9,937 nt of DNA from an uncultured Rikenellaceae bacterium (lineage in GTDB: Bacteria; Bacteroidota; Bacteroidia; Bacteroidales; Rikenellaceae). The position numbers and the translations under genes were made by a program. Below the pieces are notes generated by a model. It was given only the letters and a program-made list of their open reading frames with translations. It was not told the origin of the DNA and searched no databases. The stretch spans positions 1 through 9,937 of the forward strand of contig CAMTOL010000068.1 of assembly GCA_947074135.1 (NCBI GenBank), written 5' to 3'. Of the stretch, positions 1 to 6,940 are shown one piece after another; the first letter of the stretch is position 1, and each line of letters starts with the position of its first letter.

Positions 1-41
1 AGTTGGGTCGGGAAATTTCTGCAGAATTTCCCGACCCAACT
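1..41. terminator. 17-bp perfect hairpin, probable (bidirectional) terminator after rlmB
   Basis: Bases 1-17 are perfectly complementary to bases 25-41, and the 7-base loop TCTGCAG can close further by one G-T pair. The stem is G+C-rich for this genome (GGGTCGGG core). It starts 30 bases beyond the rlmB stop codon. On the minus strand any U-tract would lie outside the window, so intrinsic termination of rlmB cannot be confirmed. On the plus strand the stem is followed by a T-rich stretch (TTGGATTTTAT), which would suit a bidirectional terminator if a convergent gene lies to the left. A short palindromic repeat element is the alternative. Confidence 0.55.
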
Positions 42-71
42 TGGATTTTATATCATTGCTATAATCAGTGA

Positions 72-1148
72 TTATCGCCTTTGGCGAACAGCCTCGTAAA
101 GCATAACCGCTGCTGCCGACGAAACATTCAACGACTCAATACTGCCAACCATCGGTATCATTGCCCTCTTGTCGCACAACTTCAAAGTATCGCCACTAAT
201 ACCCTTCTCCTCCGAACCCATCACAATAGCAGTAGGCTGAACAAAATCAACATCGTAAAGCGTATCTTCGGTCTTTTCAGTAGCCGCAACCAACTGAATA
301 CCACTTAACTGAATCGTTTTAAGCGTATTTCTTAGCGACCCAACCTTACAAACTGGTATGCGGCTCAAAGCCCCTGCCGAACTCTTCATCGCTTCGCCAT
401 TAATCGGCGCACTATTCTTAGCCGAAACCACAATAGCATCGACCCCAGCACACTCCGCCGAACGAGCTATCGCCCCAAAATTACGCACGTCAGTCACACT
501 ATCCAACACCACAATCAGCGTCGGTTTTTTGTCCAACACATCAGTAATATCAGCATACTCGATTTCTGAAAGTATTGCTACAACTCCTTGGTGGTTATTT
601 CGTTTCGACAAATAGTCTAACTTTTCGGTTGGCACATATTGCACAGGCACACCAGCTTCAACAGCCAGTTGTTCAATCTCTTGCAACGACTCATTACCAC
701 GCTTAACTGTATATAACTTTTCAACCGAGCGATTAGCACCAAAAGCCTCACGCACTGGGTGCACTCCGAAGATTAGATTTTCGGGTACTTTGAGTATTGG
801 TTCGCCCTGCTTGAATGGCTTTTTTGCATCGCCTTTATACTCACGTCTTTCGCCTCTGTCGTTTCTATCATCTCGACGGTCAGGACGTTCACGTCGTTCA
901 TCTCTATCGCCACGTCTGCCACCTCTGTCCGCTCTATCTCTTCTATCAGAGAAGTCTGGACGTTCGTCGTCAAATTTAGGACGAGTAACAAAACCTTTTT
1001 GTCGAGGTTGCTCATCATCATCATCGAAGCGATTACGTCTAGCAGGTTTATCCTCGCGTTCTGAGGTATAATCGTTCGAAAAATTCTCTTTTTCTTTTTG
1101 CGGCTCTGCATCTGAGCGGCGTTTAAAGAAGCTTGCTTTTTTATCCAT
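72..1148 (-). CDS. rlmB: 23S rRNA 2'-O-ribose methyltransferase, SpoU/TrmH family (RlmB-like), with long disordered N-terminus
   Basis: SpoU-family (SPOUT knot) methyltransferases of the RlmB type use S-adenosylmethionine to methylate the 2'-OH of G2251 in the 23S rRNA P-loop. The three family motifs are visible. Motif 1 is at about residues 216-231 (DSVTDVRNFGAIARSA, with N223 and R229), motif 2 is VMGSEEKGI at 309-317, and motif 3 is at 331-348 with the SLNVSSAAA core. The small substrate-binding domain begins near residue 122 (PENLIFGVHPVREAF). The enzyme proper is about 237 residues, the normal size. It is preceded by some 118 residues of highly charged low-complexity sequence rich in RD, RE, RG and DD. 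The start is the first ATG, followed by DKKASFFKRR. It lies 213 bases downstream of the ABC-F gene. Assignment to RlmB rather than another SpoU enzyme rests on motif wording and is likely, not certain. Confidence 0.87.
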   Translation of the reverse strand: MDKKASFFKRRSDAEPQKEKENFSNDYTSEREDKPARRNRFDDDDEQPRQKGFVTRPKFDDERPDFSDRRDRADRGGRRGDRDERRERPDRRDDRNDRGERREYKGDAKKPFKQGEPILKVPENLIFGVHPVREAFGANRSVEKLYTVKRGNESLQEIEQLAVEAGVPVQYVPTEKLDYLSKRNNHQGVVAILSEIEYADITDVLDKKPTLIVVLDSVTDVRNFGAIARSAECAGVDAIVVSAKNSAPINGEAMKSSAGALSRIPVCKVGSLRNTLKTIQLSGIQLVAATEKTEDTLYDVDFVQPTAIVMGSEEKGISGDTLKLCDKRAMIPMVGSIESLNVSSAAAVMLYEAVRQRR

Positions 1149-1361
1149 TGTTATAATATTTATTCGCGTTAAAAATAAAAGGTCATCAAAAGACCAAAAA
1201 AATTAAAAAGTCATCGGAAACGTAGTTTCCGTCAAAAGTTTTTCATCGAAAAGGAAAAAGTTTGGATTTTGTGGAATCACTATAAACAGTCCCTCATCGT
1301 CGCTTTCTGAAAAAAAGCGACACCAAAAACTTTGTTTTTTCCACTTGTTCTAAAATTACTA
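1149..1361 (-). other. 213-bp hairpin-rich spacer: ABC-F 3' end and rlmB 5' leader
   Basis: No open frame of note is present. Read on the minus strand, this lies after the ABC-F stop and before the rlmB start. It holds four small inverted repeats: 1299-1306 with 1314-1321 (GTCGCTTT stem, 8 bp), 1215-1221 with 1225-1231 (CGGAAAC stem, 7 bp, 3-base loop), 1181-1184 with 1192-1195 (4 bp), and an A/T stem of 6 bp at 1325-1330 with 1334-1339. The plus-strand word TCATC recurs at 1183, 1211, 1243 and 1294 (GATGA on the transcribed sense), three times as TCATCG. No TAnnTTTG box facing rlmB was found, and no hairpin here is followed by a clear U-tract in the sense of transcription. Readthrough from the ABC-F gene is therefore possible. 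Confidence 0.5.
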
Positions 1362-3272
1362 TTAGCCATTCAGTTCGAGCCATTCGAGCATCTTGGCGTC
1401 CAACTGCTCCTTAGCTGCCTCCCACTCCTTCAACACCTCAGCACTATACTGTACAGGGTCAGTCAACTTAGCCTCAAACTCCGCCACCTTTGCCTCCAGC
1501 TCCGCTATTTTACCCTCCATCTCCTTCAACTTAAAGCTATTAATAGGCTTTTTAGCCACTTTCTCACTCTTCGCTACTGGCTTAACCTCCTTTGGCTTTT
1601 CGACCTTTACCTCAACTGGCTTCGGTTCCACAGTTTTACGTTCTATCTCATTAATACTGTCAATCTTACGAGCACGAATAAAGTCATAAATACCTCCCAA
1701 ATACTGCTTCACTCTCCCATCACGAAACTCATAAACAGTATCGACTAACCCATCAAGAAACTCCCTATCGTGGCTAATAACCACCACCGTACCATCATAT
1801 TTCTGCAAAGCAAGTTTCAGAATCTCCTTACTCAACATATCCATATGGTTGGTAGGTTCGTCAAGCACAAGTAGATTGTATGGTTCGAGCATCAAACGTG
1901 CCATAGCCAACCTTGAACGTTCACCACCACTCAACACTTTTACCTTTTTATCGATATCTTCGCCTTTGAAAAGGAATGCTCCCAATATATCACGCAACTT
2001 TGTACGAATATCTCCCACTGCAATTTGGTCGAGCGTATCGTAAATCGTAAAATCGCCATCCATCAAGTCGTCTTGATTTTGGGCAAAGTATCCGGTGTGC
2101 ACATTATAACCAGTCTTAATGATCCCCATCGAAGCTTCGAACTCGCCTAACATAGCTCTAACAAAGGTGGTCTTACCCTCTCCATTTCGTCCAACAAGCG
2201 CAATTTTTTGACCCCGTTCGACCACAAAATCAGCATCAGAGAAAATCACTCTTTTTCCATCGTATGAGTGCCCTGCATCTTTAGCCTCAACCACCACTTG
2301 TCCTGCACGAGGAGCAGCAGGGAAACGAATATTTAGTCTTGCCACATCTTCGTCTTCAACCTCCAATCGTTCCAGTTTTTCGAGCTGTTTTACACGAGAT
2401 TGCACTTGGTTACTTTTGGCTGGTTTATAACGAAAACGCTCTATAAAATCTTCTGTTTTTTCGATTAATTTTTGTTGATTCTCGTAGGCTGCAATTTGTT
2501 GCGCACGACGCTCTTTGCGAAGCTCTACATAGTGTGAGTATGAAGTTTTATAATCAATCGCTTTACCCATCGTAAGCTCGATAGTACGGTTGGTAACATT
2601 ATCCAAGAACGCCTTATCGTGCGATATTAGCACCACACCGCCAGTAAACCCTTGCAGATACTCCTCCAACCATTGGATACTCTCAATATCGAGGTGGTTA
2701 GTAGGCTCATCGAGCAACAACAGCGTTGGGTTCGAGAGCAGCAGTTTAGCCAGTTCGATACGCATACGCCAACCGCCCGAAAATTTAGAAGTTGGTTTAT
2801 CGAAATCGTCACGTTTAAAACCTAGTCCGAGCAGCGCGCGTTCAATCTGTCCGTCACGTTCATCGCCACCGTGGGTATGGTAGTATTCAGTTGCTTCGTG
2901 GAGTTTGATTAGCAGTTTTTCGTACTCATCGCTTTCGTAGTCAGTACGGGTAGATATTTCGTGGTTTAGTATTTCGATTTGTTGTTCGAGTTCTAGAAAC
3001 TCAGCAAAGGCTTTGTTACACTCTTTGATGAGTGATGTATCGTCTGCAACTCTCATCACTTGGGGTAGGTATCCAATTCGGCAGTCGCCATTTTTGGATA
3101 CTCCGCCTTTAGTGGGTATTTGTTCGCCACATATAATTTTGAGCATAGTGGATTTACCAGCTCCATTTTTACCGACTAGTCCTATTCTGTCACGTGCATT
3201 AATGAGGAATGAAACATCTTCAAAGAGGTTCCATCCACCAAATGACACTGTCATATTATCAACCGAAAGCAT
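1362..3272 (-). CDS. ABC-F family ATPase (ribosome-associated, duplicated ABC domains)
   Basis: ABC-F proteins are soluble tandem ATPases without membrane domains; most bind the ribosomal E site and act on stalled or initiating ribosomes. Domain 1 shows Walker A GKNGAGKS (34-41), signature FSGGW (164-168), Walker B LLLLDEPTNHLD (184-195) and the H-loop VLISHD (214-219). Domain 2 shows GRNGEGKT (361-368), LSGGE (447-451), LLVLDEPTNHMD (467-478) and VVISHD (497-502). The roughly 85-residue charged linker between them (about 235-322) is the P-site tRNA-interaction segment that defines the family. A tail from about 540 has a low-complexity V/K/P/E segment (548-575), then a predicted coiled coil (about 582-630), as in Uup and YdiF-type members. 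At 636 residues it is normal for a housekeeping ABC-F. The FSGGWRMR signature wording is YheS/YdiF-like. Nothing specifically indicates an antibiotic-resistance subtype. Confidence 0.93.
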   Translation of the reverse strand: MLSVDNMTVSFGGWNLFEDVSFLINARDRIGLVGKNGAGKSTMLKIICGEQIPTKGGVSKNGDCRIGYLPQVMRVADDTSLIKECNKAFAEFLELEQQIEILNHEISTRTDYESDEYEKLLIKLHEATEYYHTHGGDERDGQIERALLGLGFKRDDFDKPTSKFSGGWRMRIELAKLLLSNPTLLLLDEPTNHLDIESIQWLEEYLQGFTGGVVLISHDKAFLDNVTNRTIELTMGKAIDYKTSYSHYVELRKERRAQQIAAYENQQKLIEKTEDFIERFRYKPAKSNQVQSRVKQLEKLERLEVEDEDVARLNIRFPAAPRAGQVVVEAKDAGHSYDGKRVIFSDADFVVERGQKIALVGRNGEGKTTFVRAMLGEFEASMGIIKTGYNVHTGYFAQNQDDLMDGDFTIYDTLDQIAVGDIRTKLRDILGAFLFKGEDIDKKVKVLSGGERSRLAMARLMLEPYNLLVLDEPTNHMDMLSKEILKLALQKYDGTVVVISHDREFLDGLVDTVYEFRDGRVKQYLGGIYDFIRARKIDSINEIERKTVEPKPVEVKVEKPKEVKPVAKSEKVAKKPINSFKLKEMEGKIAELEAKVAEFEAKLTDPVQYSAEVLKEWEAAKEQLDAKMLEWLELNG

Positions 3273-3281
3273 AAAAAATAA

Positions 3282-3392
3282 TTAGTGATTAGTGATTGGT
3301 CACTAGTGATTAGTGACTGGTGAATGGTGAGTAAAAAAAGGTAAATTGCGACTAACAACTCTAAAGTCCAGTCACCAATTACCAATCACCAA
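3282..3392. repeat. Phased heptad repeat array (YTRGTGA) with inverted copies, between rpe and the ABC-F gene
   Basis: Seven uninterrupted 7-base units run from 3282 to 3330: TTAGTGA, TTAGTGA, TTGGTCA, CTAGTGA, TTAGTGA, CTGGTGA, ATGGTGA. After a 41-base spacer, three units in the opposite orientation and in phase follow at 3372-3392: TCACCAA, TTACCAA, TCACCAA. Bases 3297-3320 match the reverse complement of 3368-3391 at 19 of 24 positions, with eight perfect pairs at the loop-proximal end, so the transcript can fold into a long imperfect hairpin. The array fills nearly the whole gap downstream of the rpe stop and upstream of the ABC-F start. It is not CRISPR: the units abut and there are no spacers. 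Confidence 0.8.
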
Positions 3393-3397
3393 AATTA
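3390..3397 (-). promoter_or_regulatory. Candidate -7 box (TAATTTTG) for the ABC-F gene, overlapping the rpe stop codon
   Basis: Read on the minus strand the bases fit the Bacteroidota -7 consensus TAnnTTTG, and their first three bases are the rpe TAA stop. Transcription would start inside the heptad array, giving a leader of roughly 110 bases. I see no convincing TTTG -33 element at the expected distance. A chance match in A/T-rich sequence is quite possible. Confidence 0.25.
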
Positions 3398-4057
3398 AGA
3401 ATTATATAAAATTCGTCTTATCTCCGTTTCGGGGTCTGCTGCCGAAAAGACCGCATTTCCTGCAACCAAACAATTAGCTCCAGCATCGAACAACATCTGA
3501 GCATTTGCCGCACTCACTCCCCCATCAACCTGTATCAAAGTGTGCAATCCACGACCATCAATCATACAGCGCAATCGCTTAATCTTATCAACAGTAGAAT
3601 CTATAAACTTTTGCCCTCCAAAACCAGGATTTACTGACATCAACAACACCATATCAACATCATCGATAATCTCCTCCAAAACCCCAAGCGGAGTAGCAGG
3701 ACACAATGCCACACCAGCTTTTGCGCCTAAATCTTTAATCGCACACACTGTTCTATGTAGGTGCGTAACCGCCTCGACGTGAACAGTAATAACATCAGCT
3801 CCCACTTCTCTATACTGCTCCAAATATTGCTCCGCATTTTCAATCATCAAATGGACATCCAACACCTTTTTCGACACTTTTCGAATTGCCTTAATCACAG
3901 GCAATCCATAGGTAAGGTTAGGCACAAACGCACCATCCATAACGTCAACATGAACCCACTGAGCTTCAGAGCGATTAATCATCTCTACCTCTTCGCCAAG
4001 TCGCAAAAAATCAGAACTTAGGAGCGATGGCGAAACTATTTTTTGTTGATTACTCAT
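3395..4057 (-). CDS. rpe: Ribulose-phosphate 3-epimerase
   Basis: This enzyme interconverts D-ribulose 5-phosphate and D-xylulose 5-phosphate in the pentose phosphate pathway, using a metal-dependent TIM barrel in the cytoplasm. Counting from the chosen start, the metal ligands H36 and D38 lie in VHVDVMDG, H69 in VHLM and D178 in VDGGV. D38 and D178 are the acid/base pair. The phosphate-gripping loops are NPGFGGQ (143-149) and AGN (199-201). The length, 220 residues, is standard. An in-frame start further upstream (4168) would add 37 residues unlike the family and overlap recQ. The ATG at 4057, beginning [17 protein letters not shown], puts the conserved SPSLLSSDF at the N-terminus as expected. 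It is transcribed divergently from recQ across 64 bases. Confidence 0.96.
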   Translation of the reverse strand: MSNQQKIVSPSLLSSDFLRLGEEVEMINRSEAQWVHVDVMDGAFVPNLTYGLPVIKAIRKVSKKVLDVHLMIENAEQYLEQYREVGADVITVHVEAVTHLHRTVCAIKDLGAKAGVALCPATPLGVLEEIIDDVDMVLLMSVNPGFGGQKFIDSTVDKIKRLRCMIDGRGLHTLIQVDGGVSAANAQMLFDAGANCLVAGNAVFSAADPETEIRRILYNS

Positions 4058-4078
4058 CTTTTTATTACAATTATTCGG

Positions 4079-4086
4079 CAAAGATA
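4079..4086 (-). promoter_or_regulatory. Candidate -7 box (TATCTTTG) for rpe
   Basis: This is an exact match on the minus strand to the Bacteroidota housekeeping -7 consensus TAnnTTTG, 21 bases before the rpe start codon, so the leader would be very short. A TTTG occurs upstream (3' on the plus strand, 4099-4102), but only 12 bases away rather than about 20, so the -33 element is uncertain. It lies back to back with the recQ box at 4090-4097. Confidence 0.45.
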
Positions 4087-4089
4087 CAC

Positions 4090-4097
4090 TATTTTTG
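4090..4097 (+). promoter_or_regulatory. Candidate -7 box (TATTTTTG) for recQ
   Basis: This is an exact plus-strand match to TAnnTTTG, 24 bases upstream of the GTG start of recQ. Transcription would start near 4104, leaving a leader under 20 bases. No TTTG is present about 20 bases upstream, so the -33 element is weak or absent. Only three bases separate it from the opposing rpe box. Confidence 0.4.
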
Positions 4098-4121
4098 TCA
4101 AAGTAACTCGAAAAAAGAGCT

Positions 4122-6038
4122 GTGGCTAAAAAGATAGATGACATACTGCAAAAAGTTTGGGGGTACAATGAATTTAGACCCCTACAACGTGAGATTATCG
4201 AAACCGTAATTTCAGGTCAGGACTGCGTTGGACTACTTCCTACTGGCGGTGGCAAATCTATAACCTATCAACTCCCAGCACTCGCTCAAAAAGGGCTTGT
4301 AATCGTTATAACGCCACTTATCGCACTAATGCGTGACCAAGTCGAGAACCTACGCCGCAAACACATCAATGCCATAGCCATTAACTCATCGATGACTTTT
4401 ACTCAAATCGATGCAGCTTTGGACAACTGCGTTTATGGCGACGTAAAGCTACTCTACATTGCTCCTGAACGTATCGACACGCTAGTTTTCAGGATTCGAC
4501 TCAAACGTATGAATGTATCGTTGGTTGCTATCGACGAGGCACACTGTATCTCGCAGTGGGGTCACGATTTTCGACCATCATATCTTCGCATCGCCTCACT
4601 TCGCGAAACGCTCAAAGATGTTCCATTCCTAGCACTTACAGCAACAGCTACTGATGTTGTACTCAAAGATATTTACTATTATCTTTCGCTTCGCGAACCA
4701 AAGATGTTCCGCTCGACCTTTGCTCGTCCCAATCTTCGCTTTGTGGTTCGCCACACGAATAATAAATATGAGCAGCTGCTCCGAATAGTGGAGAATGTCG
4801 AGGGAAGCGGTATTGTCTATTGTCGAACTCGCAAAGCAACTGAGGATATAGCCGACTTTTTACGCACAAAAGGGGTAAATGCAGACTTCTATCACGCAGG
4901 GCTGATGCCAATTCTTCGCAACTCGAAGCAGGAGGATTGGACAAAAGGTTATACTCGTGTTATTGTGGCAACTAACGCCTTTGGAATGGGCATTGATAAG
5001 TCAGATGTTCGATTTGTGATACATCATCAGATACCCGAAAGCATCGAGGCATACTATCAAGAGGCTGGTCGAGCAGGTCGGGACGGTGGGCAGTCTTGGG
5101 CGGTTGTACTCTACAAGCCACAAGATTCGCAAAAAGTTGTTAGACGGATTGAGATGCAGTACCCACCACTTGCCGAAATTAAGCTCATTTACGAAAAGCT
5201 ACATAACTTCCTAAGTATTGGTATTGGCGAGGGCAAGGAGCAGGTTTTCGACTTTTCGTTGATGGACTTTGCAGCCTACTCCAAGATGTATTCCTTGAAT
5301 GTCTATTCTGCGCTCAAGATATTGGAACTCAATGGTTACATTGCGCTGACTGAGGAGGTTGACAATCCCACTCGTATTAGGTTCAAAGTTGGGCGAGATG
5401 ACTTATATAAATATAGGGTTGAAAATGTTGAAACCGATAATTTTTTAAAAGTATTACTAAGAACATATACTGGATTATTCTCCGATTTTGTGGCAATTGA
5501 CGAGAAGTATATATCTAAGATTTCGGGATTCGAAGAGCATCGAGTTGTAAAGTTCCTGTTATTGTTATCTCGCAATCGGATTATCAACTATATCCCACGT
5601 CGTCGTTCGCCGCTCATAGCGCTGCTTGAAGAACGACTGCCAATTGCCGATGTTCGGATTGCGCCCGAAACTTACGCCAATCGTCGTGCGCTTAGCGAGT
5701 TACGTTCACTATCAATAATCGATTATGCTGTTCAGGATTCTGTTTGCCGAGCGACAGTACTGCGTGAGTATTTCGATGAAAAAGAGGTTACACCTTGCGG
5801 GGTTTGCGATGTCTGTTTAGCTAAGAACACAACAAAAGAGGAGTCAGAGTCCAGCTTTGAGTCTATTCGTGAACAGGTTTTGATGATACTTTCAAAGAAA
5901 GAGGGGTTGACACTTCACGCACTCGTTGCTCTTTTAAAGTGTCGAGTAGAGTTGGCACTACGAGTTATTCGTTCGTTGATAGCCGATGGAAAATTAAAAC
6001 AAAAAGCAGACGGCACGCTTCTTTCAATTGACAATTGA
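4122..6038 (+). CDS. recQ: RecQ-family ATP-dependent DNA helicase, Bacteroidota type with C-terminal zinc site
   Basis: RecQ enzymes are 3'-5' superfamily 2 helicases that unwind branched DNA during recombination repair and fork restart. The motifs appear in order: motif 0 FRPLQ (18-22), motif [10 protein letters not shown] (38-46), DEAH (138-141), the RecQ aromatic-rich loop [11 protein letters not shown] (142-152), motif III LALTATA (170-176), motif [12 protein letters not shown] (282-292) and motif [13 protein letters not shown] (312-322). The four zinc-ligand cysteines are present (C542, C559, C562, C565) but sit some 200 residues later than in E. coli RecQ, after winged-helix-like sequence. 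A second small helical/winged segment (about 580-635) follows, and no HRDC domain is recognisable. GTG is the only plausible start: a TAA lies in frame at 4104 and the next in-frame Met is at residue 70, beyond motif I. The last codons and the TGA stop lie in a heptad repeat. Confidence 0.93.
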   Translation: MAKKIDDILQKVWGYNEFRPLQREIIETVISGQDCVGLLPTGGGKSITYQLPALAQKGLVIVITPLIALMRDQVENLRRKHINAIAINSSMTFTQIDAALDNCVYGDVKLLYIAPERIDTLVFRIRLKRMNVSLVAIDEAHCISQWGHDFRPSYLRIASLRETLKDVPFLALTATATDVVLKDIYYYLSLREPKMFRSTFARPNLRFVVRHTNNKYEQLLRIVENVEGSGIVYCRTRKATEDIADFLRTKGVNADFYHAGLMPILRNSKQEDWTKGYTRVIVATNAFGMGIDKSDVRFVIHHQIPESIEAYYQEAGRAGRDGGQSWAVVLYKPQDSQKVVRRIEMQYPPLAEIKLIYEKLHNFLSIGIGEGKEQVFDFSLMDFAAYSKMYSLNVYSALKILELNGYIALTEEVDNPTRIRFKVGRDDLYKYRVENVETDNFLKVLLRTYTGLFSDFVAIDEKYISKISGFEEHRVVKFLLLLSRNRIINYIPRRRSPLIALLEERLPIADVRIAPETYANRRALSELRSLSIIDYAVQDSVCRATVLREYFDEKEVTPCGVCDVCLAKNTTKEESESSFESIREQVLMILSKKEGLTLHALVALLKCRVELALRVIRSLIADGKLKQKADGTLLSIDN

Positions 6039-6060
6039 CAATGGACAATTGGCAATTTTC
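6026..6060. repeat. Heptad repeat array (AATTGAC) covering the recQ stop codon
   Basis: Four consecutive 7-base units (AATTGAC, AATTGAC, AATGGAC, AATTGGC) at 6026-6053 are followed by a decayed fifth (AATTTTC). The array begins 10 bases before the end of recQ. The gene's final Ile-Asp-Asn and its TGA stop at 6036-6038 are read from it. The units are locally self-complementary (ATTG/CAAT), so small hairpins are possible, and they end in a T-rich stretch that might help termination. Confidence 0.75.
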
Positions 6061-6072
6061 AGATTGTTCTAA

Positions 6073-6134
6073 CCACTAATCACTAGCGCCTTATTTAATA
6101 GTACACTATACAATTAGTAATTAATCGCTAATTG
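6073..6134. repeat. Decayed TTAGTGA-type heptads and a small hairpin at the recQ/hydrolase convergence
   Basis: CCACTAA and TCACTAG at 6073-6086 are two phased units of the reverse complement of the array at 3282-3330. At 6111-6117 and 6128-6134, CAATTAG and CTAATTG form a 7-bp perfect stem with a 10-base loop. Its right arm contains the stop codon of the minus-strand hydrolase gene. On the minus strand that gene ends in TTAGCGA TTAATTA, close to the same heptad. The hairpin lies between two convergent genes and could contribute to termination, but it has no strong U-tract. Confidence 0.5.
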
Positions 6135-6934
6135 CCTAAAAAATCGAGCAGTAGCGCCAACGATTCATCTGGTTGCTCCTTGAAACCCATATGAGCCGAA
6201 TTTTCCAACATCACAAAACGTGCGCTCTTAAATTTCTCTTCTATATATTCTCTAGCCTCAACCCCAATATAAGGGTCAAACGCTCCAAACACAAACAAAA
6301 CAGGCTTTTTATCGCAAAACGCCGAAAAACTCGCCGTCCTATCCTCACGCTGTGCCATACCTTTAAGCGTCGCCACTAAAGCCTCATCATCGGTAAGCAT
6401 AAACTGCTCTATCTTCTCATCAATAGCATCCTCACACCGTTTGACATTCTGCGGAGCAAACCCTTTCGATGGATTACTCTCTGCCAACATCTCTTTCTTC
6501 CCTGCCTCAATAACAGCCATCTCTCGCTCCCTAATCTCACGTTTCTGCTCTGTATCTCCCGTTGGCGACGAATGAAACATCACCACCTTTTCAACTCTAT
6601 CGCTATCCACCTCAGCCAGTGCTGCCGCTACATAACCACCCATTGAGTGAGCCACAATACTATAACTCTCAACCCCAACCTTAGTCAACACCTCCGCCAC
6701 ACACTGCGCCATATAATCAATCGATATTACCTCTCTATCGCCATAGGTTGACATACCACTGCCTGGTAAATCAACAGCTACAACCGAGAACTCTTTGCCC
6801 AGTTGTCCGCCTATGTCCTCCCACACTTCGAGACTTTCGCCGTAACCGTGGAGCATTAACACACACTTTTCACCTTTACCGTAACGGACATAGCGAAGAA
6901 CGGCATCACCAGCCGATATAAATGACTCTATCAT
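6128..6934 (-). CDS. Alpha/beta-fold hydrolase
   Basis: This is a soluble serine hydrolase of the alpha/beta superfamily with no signal peptide. The oxyanion segment is LHGYGES (28-34). The nucleophile is S97 in AHSMGG, with Ala where the usual GxSxG has its first Gly. The acid is probably D220 in FGAFDPY, and the base is H248 in SAHMGF. Strand beta-4 with its turn (VVAVDLPGSGMS, 51-62) is typical. Residues of about 121-205 form a helical cap, which sets the substrate; nothing in it lets me name one. Esterases, C-C bond hydrolases and haloperoxidase-like members all share this layout. At 268 residues it is normal. It lies 88 bases downstream of the small acidic protein gene in the same direction, across a repeat element, and may be co-transcribed with it. 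Confidence 0.9.
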   Translation of the reverse strand: MIESFISAGDAVLRYVRYGKGEKCVLMLHGYGESLEVWEDIGGQLGKEFSVVAVDLPGSGMSTYGDREVISIDYMAQCVAEVLTKVGVESYSIVAHSMGGYVAAALAEVDSDRVEKVVMFHSSPTGDTEQKREIREREMAVIEAGKKEMLAESNPSKGFAPQNVKRCEDAIDEKIEQFMLTDDEALVATLKGMAQREDRTASFSAFCDKKPVLFVFGAFDPYIGVEAREYIEEKFKSARFVMLENSAHMGFKEQPDESLALLLDFLGN

Positions 6935-6940
6935 AAAATA

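Noticed and set aside
773..1111. A 112-codon minus-strand open frame inside rlmB
   Set aside because: It is a shadow of the repetitive Arg/Asp codons of the rlmB N-terminal extension; its composition resembles no protein family and rlmB has clear family motifs.
1299..1321. Intrinsic terminator of the ABC-F gene
   Set aside because: The 8-bp stem is real, but on the transcribed strand it is followed by GATGAGGGACTG rather than a U-tract, so I list it only as a structure in the spacer.
1362..3272. Antibiotic-resistance ABC-F (Vga, Msr or OptrA type)
   Set aside because: The chromosomal housekeeping context, the C-terminal coiled coil and the normal linker fit a general ABC-F protein; no mobile element or resistance gene is nearby.
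3282..3392. CRISPR array
   Set aside because: The repeat units are 7 bases, abut directly and change orientation; there are no unique spacers of regular length and no cas genes.
4058..4168. Longer rpe start at 4168
   Set aside because: The extra 37 residues do not fit the family, would overlap the recQ start and would run through the candidate promoters of both genes.
4122..6038. Frameshift or chimera explaining the displaced zinc cysteines of RecQ
   Set aside because: The frame is open throughout 638 codons, codon use looks uniform and all four cysteines are present, so a real domain arrangement is more likely than damage.
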